Shown: in pieces, positions 59,183-64,000 of the stretch
Layout: each line of letters begins with the position of its first letter
Position numbering within the stretch: the first letter of the stretch is position 1
DNA from: Pinus tabuliformis
Taxonomy: Eukaryota > Streptophyta > Pinopsida > Pinales > Pinaceae
Assembly: GCA_031772625.1 (NCBI GenBank)
Contig: CM062820.1
Location: forward strand, 312,221,840 to 312,285,839
DNA length: 64,000 nt
Direction: 5' to 3'
Program-made: the position numbers and the translations under genes
Notes under the pieces: model-generated
Seen by the model: only the letters and a program-made list of their open reading frames with translations
Databases searched by the model: none
Told to the model about the DNA's origin: nothing

Positions 59183-60675
59183 TGTAGAGTTGTAACTAGG
59201 GTCTCTCACACCGCTAATTATCCTACATTAATAAGTCAATCCGGGAACGTTTTGTTATTGCAAGGAGTAACTCAATCCGAGGTTGTTTGTCCGAGTAATG
59301 CTCAGTAGTATAGTGTCCTAATGGTTTAAAAGGAAACAGATGCTAAGCTGTAACGAAACTAACCCAAAAGATAAAATCACGCAAGGTAGTTGATCAGTCA
59401 AGGGTATGGAAACAATAACCTATCCCTTTAGAAACTGATAAGGAAAGGAAATCAGAGCATGGACTTATAGGTCTGGGGCTAAGCAGCGTCTTGCTGAGGC
59501 TCACGACAGCCTTAGGCCTGCTCACACACTAAAACAACAAAGGCAGGTAAATCAAGCAGCGAAAAGTAAAATGGAACAGCAATCTGGAAATGGAACAGCA
59601 GTAAAGAAATGGAACAGCAAGAATAAATGAAACAACAATAATAAATGGAACAACAATGATAAATGGAACAGAAATAATGGAACAACAATCCTCAACCGTA
59701 TGTACACGTTCTCTACTACCACAGCAATCTGAGAATAATGGATGATACGACTATGTTCCTGAACGAAGTAATATTGCTTTCAAGTTTTACAAATACTATT
59801 TCACATGGATCTGATAACAGTAATATTCATACCAACATTCTGCTACAGAAATGGCTGAAAGACGTAATTCGAATGGATCCACTTATACAATGCAGAGACA
59901 TGAGATAAAAGAACTCATTCAGATGTCAGTTATAACGAAACACAGCATATCATATAGAAGATGTATCAGATTACTGCAATAATGGAAATAAACAAACCAC
60001 ACAGTATAATAGTACAAAAGCAAGTGTCCTTCGGAGCTGGGCCCTTGGCTACCAATGGAACACTGCCTTAAGTTACTCCAGATGCAGAGACGAAATGAAC
60101 ACCAAGTCTCTTATATTAATCGCATCAACAAAAGTATAACAAAGTCAGGTCTCAGAGAGACTCGATAATTACAGTTGGTTCTGGAATTGAAAATTACAAA
60201 AGACAGTCCTCCTCCGTTCAATGGTGTGGTGCCTTTATATAACAGAAATGACGGAGGTATCTAGATAATCAAAAGATAACTTAAAGCAGCGATCCCTCAG
60301 GATCAAAGATCCTGAGGGATTCGCTAATCGTTCGATTCTTCTTTTCCCTTCTTGCGTTCTCCATCTCAGTATCCCGCTTTCTTTCTCTGGGCTATTCGGC
60401 TCTAATTTTACTTGATCTTGTCCGCATCTGGTTCCCTGTTGGCGGGACAGTAGTTATTTTCCCTTTGCTTCTTGCTTTCAATCGCCGATCCTTTGTTTCC
60501 ACGTCTTCCTGCATAGAAAACGTCAATCATTAGCACTTAAGCTTCCTTTATCGATTGTTGCACATTGTATCAAAACCCTTTATCTTCTTTGAACTCATAA
60601 TGCAGAAAAGGTTACAACTATTATTGAAAAACCACTAGATTTCTAGTCAAAAGCATACCTTCCAGGTGCTCCACA
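59183..60675 (-). repeat. 5' LTR of element E (1493 bp), with 18-bp minisatellite
   Basis: Same length as 46342-47834. The mostly transition differences include four inside the 18-bp repeat (59570-59697), where two GGAACAGCA words have become GGAACAACA or GGAACAGAA. Confidence 0.9.
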
Positions 60676-60863
60676 ATAATGTATCCTTGCATACCATGGG
60701 ATAAAAACTTTATTTATTAACTATGTCTTGTTTACAACTAACTCGGGCCCCTTTTCTATAATGCGAGTCAACCACTTACAATTATTATTAATTATTAAGG
60801 GATTTATTAACTCTCTAACTAACTATGACTCTGACTAGGCCCCTTAGGTTTCTTACATAAACA
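60676..60863 (-). repeat. 3' LTR of chromovirus A, copy II, right part
   Basis: It continues 46089-46341 across E. It ends ..ACATAAACA; the minus-strand polypurine tract GATAGGGGAGGGCA follows inside. Confidence 0.7.
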
Positions 60864-61848
60864 TGCCCTCCCCTATCAAAAGTATCCTTGTCCTCAAGGT
60901 TGAAGTTGTGGAAACTACTAAAGAATAGTGGTTGGTTATCATGCCACATCTTCTAGATAGGTTTCTTTGTTCTTGATGAGGACTTCCCTCATAATGCATA
61001 TGTGGAGATGTCTTTAATGAGTATCGAGGGCCTATTTTGGTCGAAGCCAAAGTGATCCTTCCTCATACAATTCTGGCATAATTTTTTGAACCCTACAATT
61101 GCTTCCACCACTTTCTTGAGCCACGATACATGGAAAATTGGGTGGATTTTTGAATTAGATGGCAAGGCATATTTGTAGGTGACTCCTTCAATATGCTGAA
61201 GTATCTGATAAGGCCCATTTCTTTGAGAGAGGTTTTATTATATGGTTTGATTCACAGGAACACCTAGTCCCATACTTGAAATGAGTGCTCAAAATGATGT
61301 TGGTGATCCTGTTTCTTCATTCTATTATGAGCTTAACGTAAATTATCTTTGAGATGAGCGATCATGGCAACACCATTTTGTAGGAGCTGATCAACTGTCT
61401 ATACTTTGGAACATCCAGGGATATAAGAAACCAGTGAAGGTGGGATGTGGCCATACATTGCCTCATATGGCATCATCTTGGTGGATTCATGATAGTTAGT
61501 ATTATACGACCATTAAGTTAAAGGCACCCACTCTACCCATTGATGCTTCTTCTATAAAGCGAAGCACCTCAAATAGGTCTCCAAAAATTAGTTGATTTCT
61601 TTTGTTTGACCATTTGTTTAGGAATGATAATTTGTACTTAGTTGGAGTTGTGTTCCCTGGAGCTTGAAAATTTCCTACCAAAATTTTTTGGTGAAACTGG
61701 GGTCTCAATTAGACACAATGGAAGTCAGCATGCCTTGTAGTTTGAAGATCCGGTCCAAAAAAACTTGAGCCACCAATGTTGGGGTAAATGGGTGTTGTAG
61801 AGCACAAAAATGAGCATATTTGGAAATTTTGTCAACAACCACCATGAT
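60864..61848 (-). pseudogene. Integrase C-terminus and chromodomain of chromovirus A, copy II
   Basis: The minus strand reads, through frameshifts, 'PELYEEGSLWLRPK', 'EVLIKNKETYLEDVAW' and 'FNLEDKDTFDRGGHV', the chromodomain end of a chromoviral integrase (the usual WK is NK here). Further right, 61708-61502 covers the integrase core end ('FHQKILVGNFQAPGNTTPT'). It matches 16395-16826 plus 39164-39750 and lacks the B insertion, so it serves as the empty-site reference. It is cut at 61848. Confidence 0.65.
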
Positions 61849-62639
61849 CCAGGTGGATATTGGTGGCCACCCACCTATTCCACTTCAACCCCCAACATTG
61901 TTTCTTTTAGTCTTTTAGTTTCCTTAATTGTAGCACAATTTACTATTTTTGGCATCTTTTCAGAACCTGAACTTCCCGAGCCGTTTTGAGGCCCCAAATG
62001 ACATTTTTTTGGCAATATTCCTTTATGAGATTTCAATGAAATAACATTTTTAGTTGTATTACCCAGATAGATGTTTCCAACGAGGTATTATTCACATCAA
62101 ATAGAGATAATATGACCAAGTTACGACCCAGGGAAGTTGGCTGCCCAACTAACCCCAACGTGGCCCATAAACTCTTGTTGTTACATCTCCTCAGGTTAGG
62201 GTTTTGGTTGTTCAACATTTTCTTTTATTGTTCAATAATAAAAATTCCCTTGAGCCTCATTGTGACTCAGTTCAGAGGCATGTAGCTACCATATCTCTTC
62301 TCAAAGATAAGCTACCATCACCCAAGCTATTCTCGTTTCCATTCTGTTTGTAAGCATGTTTCATTATTTGATATTAATGAAAGGAAGTGTTATTTTTTCT
62401 ACATCTCTATATTTATGGTTATATCTAGAATTTGTTTCATTCCTGAGTTCCATAAGAGCTCCACCCACAACACCAGTGAGTGTCGGGCCAAGCAGTCACT
62501 AGTGGTCGAGTTGAAGGCTTCCGAATTATAGGCATGTTCCAACTCTGAGTCAGAACCCGACAAGAGGAATGACAAAGAGAAGAAGATTATTGATGTGGAT
62601 CCAAACACTACTATCGCCACCACAAAGATCCAGAAGGAG
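61849..62639 (+). other. Upstream region of the right-edge gypsy element
   Basis: AT-rich to 62400, then a coding-like stretch (62520-62700) rich in Glu/Lys/Arg codons that leads into the protease. This could be the LTR and gag end of the plus-strand element at the right edge. I found no primer site and no partner LTR. Confidence 0.35.
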
Positions 62640-63035
62640 GAACTTGAAGATCCAGAGGAGGAGGAGCATCTCTTCCACTCCTAGATGTGGGTAAAGGGTT
62701 CCCTGTTATAGTTCATTGTCGATAGCGGTAGCCAAAAGAACCTCATTGTAGCAGAGGTCATGAAGCAGCTAGGCTTACCGACCACAACACACCCACAACT
62801 ATACACCATTGGGTGGCTTCACCAAGGACAAGATATGTGCGTGAGCCAACAATGTTGCCTTCCATACAACATCCAGCCCTTCACGGATGAGGTATTATGT
62901 GACGTTGCTCCCCTTGATGTTTGTGATGTATTATTAAGCCAACCATACTTATGTAAGCGACATGTTGTGTATGAGTCAAGGCCTCATGCTGTTATTGTTA
63001 CATTGGGAAATAAGTTGTACATGATGCGGAGGTAG
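62640..63035 (+). pseudogene. Gag end and aspartic protease of right-edge gypsy
   Basis: The plus frame reads 'EEEHLFHS', a stop, 'MWVKGSLL', a stop, then 'FIVDSGSQKNLIVAEVMKQL' (catalytic Asp in DSGS, protease loop), 'YTIGWLHQGQDMCVSQQC', 'DEVLCDVAPLDVCDVLLSQP' and 'SRPHAVIVTLGNKLYMM', ending at TAG 63033-63035. The pattern is a clear gypsy protease. It is followed after 80 bases by the RT. Two stops upstream break the gag-protease junction. Confidence 0.75.
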
Positions 63036-63115
63036 CACCGCCTACCGCCATCTCTCTAGTTACCGCAAAATAATGTAGTAAGCTCATTTCAAAAACTGGG
63101 AAATTTGTTTTCCTG

Positions 63116-64000
63116 ATGATACGCTCTCAAGGAAAGAAAAATAAAGTGGCCATGACCTCCAGGCAAGGCCCCTCCATACGACAACAACATATGCATAAGG
63201 TTGTGGAGGAGTACGAGGACATCTTCACCTCCCCCACAGGGGTGCCTCTACACTACCAGGTCAAGCATTCCATCAATCTGACCCCAGGTGTGCCATTACC
63301 CAATGGACCAATCTATTGGCACTCCGTTATGGAGAATGATGAAATGAAGAGGAAAATTCAGGAGGTGCTACAAAAATGTGAAATTCATCTGAGTTCATCT
63401 CCCTATGGGAACTCAATTGTGTTGGTACAGAAGAAGGGTGGGACTTGGAGACTCTGTATTGACTATCGGGCACTAAACAATATCACTGTCCAAAATAGGT
63501 ACTCGATACCATGTATTGATGACCTTCTAGACCAACTCAAGGGGGAATTTTTTTTAGCAAGATCGACTTTAAGTCTGGATATCACCAGGTACCAATTGAA
63601 CCCTTCGATGTGTGGAAGACTACCTTCAAATCCAAGGATGGCCTTTTTGAATGGTTACTTATGCCTTTTGGGTTGATGAATGTTCCTACAGCCTTCATGA
63701 GGCTTATGGATGACATCGTGTGCCCATTCACCAACTCATTTGTAGTGGTATACTTGGATGACATCCTGATCTTCAACCAAAGTTGGGAAGAGCACCTACA
63801 CCGCATTCGATAGGTTCTCCAAACATGATGGCAGCACAAGCTGTGTACCAATTTGGAGAAATACACTTTTTACATGACCTAGGTTCAGTATCTAGGATAT
63901 ATTATTAATGAGTGGGGGGTGCATGTGGATCCAGCCAAGATCCAAGTCATTCAGGATTGGTCAACCCCAACGACTCTGACAGAGCTCCATAGCTTTCTGT
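63116..64000 (+). pseudogene. Reverse transcriptase of right-edge gypsy (runs off the window)
   Basis: Two overlapping plus frames. 63116-63676 gives the linker and fingers: 'VVEEYEDIFTSPTGVPLHYQ', 'SSSPYGNSIVLVQKKGGTWR', 'LCIDYRALNNITVQNRYSIP'. A frameshift near 63560-63600 moves the reading to 63610-63813: 'WLLMPFGLMNVPTAFMRLMD' and active site 'VVYLDDILIF'. After a stop it continues 'CTNLEKYTFYMT' and 'VQYLGYIINEWG' to the right edge. Catalytic YLDD is intact, but the gene is broken. Confidence 0.8.

Larger units (their letters stand above)
46342..60675 (-). mobile_element. Element E: 14.3-kb Athila/Tat-like LTR retrotransposon with accessory ORF
   Basis: Both LTRs are 1493 bp with TG..CA ends and differ at about 18 positions by eye (about 1.2%). 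Target duplication gtaat/ataat. Minus-strand order from the right: 5' LTR, Asp-type primer site, gag, protease, RT, RNase H, integrase, 39-bp repeat array, spacer, accessory ORF, polypurine tract (GCAGGGGGGTG on the minus strand at 47835-47845), 3' LTR. There is no chromodomain. The primer site, CX2CX3HX4C knuckles, DLGA-type protease, YMDDF active site and extra 3' ORF place it in the non-chromoviral branch (Athila/Tat). It is the youngest and best preserved element in the window. One frameshift and five stops break its ORFs. Confidence 0.9.

Overview
The window reads as plant nuclear DNA made almost entirely of transposable elements. I see no host gene, tRNA or rRNA gene that I can support. 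Evidence for a plant is the set of LTR retrotransposons: Ty3/gypsy chromoviruses with a chromodomain-like C-terminus, an Athila/Tat-type element, and Ty1/copia with a Met-tRNA primer site. A Penelope-like element (PLE) carrying a GIY-YIG domain, together with the style of the gag and pol proteins, makes a gymnosperm (conifer) my best guess. That is inference from family memory, not proof.

Layout. 1-2629: internally deleted chromovirus on the minus strand (pol scrap, gag scrap, Met-type primer site, LTR). 2630-7430: no clear gene, with a decayed gag-like stretch at 3850-4941. 7438-9705: plus-strand remnant of a retrotransposon accessory ORF ('aORF') bracketed by GC-capped hairpins. 10168-10547: candidate LTR. 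12355-16826: LTR scrap, gypsy pol scrap, and the 3' LTR plus chromodomain of a second chromovirus (A). A is interrupted at 16826 by gypsy element B (16827-39163, minus). B holds a 1.8-kb PLE (22890-24681) and a copia element C (about 25971-38561, plus). C holds a 7.8-kb Tat-like element D (29020-36834, minus). Nesting order is therefore A > B > C > D, with the PLE also inside B. After B, chromovirus A resumes (39164-40835), followed by a second gypsy pol (about 41660-43801) and a second copy of the block seen at 12610-16826. That second copy is interrupted by the best preserved element, E (46342-60675, minus, 14.3 kb), then resumes to 61848. The right edge (about 62400-64000) is a plus-strand gypsy protease-RT running off the window.

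Most notable. (1) The PLE has long inverted repeats, a 13-bp target-site duplication, a GIY-YIG fragment, and a hammerhead-ribozyme-like fold in each inverted arm. (2) Element E has equal 1493-bp LTRs, an Asp-tRNA-type primer site, a nearly intact gag-pol, an extra ORF of about 913 codons with two in-frame TAGs, and about 22 copies of a 39-bp hairpin-forming repeat. The same word (GGAACAGCA) also builds an 18-bp repeat in its LTRs and a 30-bp coding repeat in the extra ORF. (3) C and D encode only gag and protease, so they look non-autonomous.

How the parts work together: E, and formerly A and B, would supply gag, protease, RT-RNase H and integrase for their own copying. C and D would have to borrow polymerase. 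The PLE fragment has no RT and would also depend on a helper. Nearly every ORF carries stops or frameshifts, so these are mostly fossils. E (about 1.2% LTR divergence by eye) and D (about 2.3%) are the youngest.
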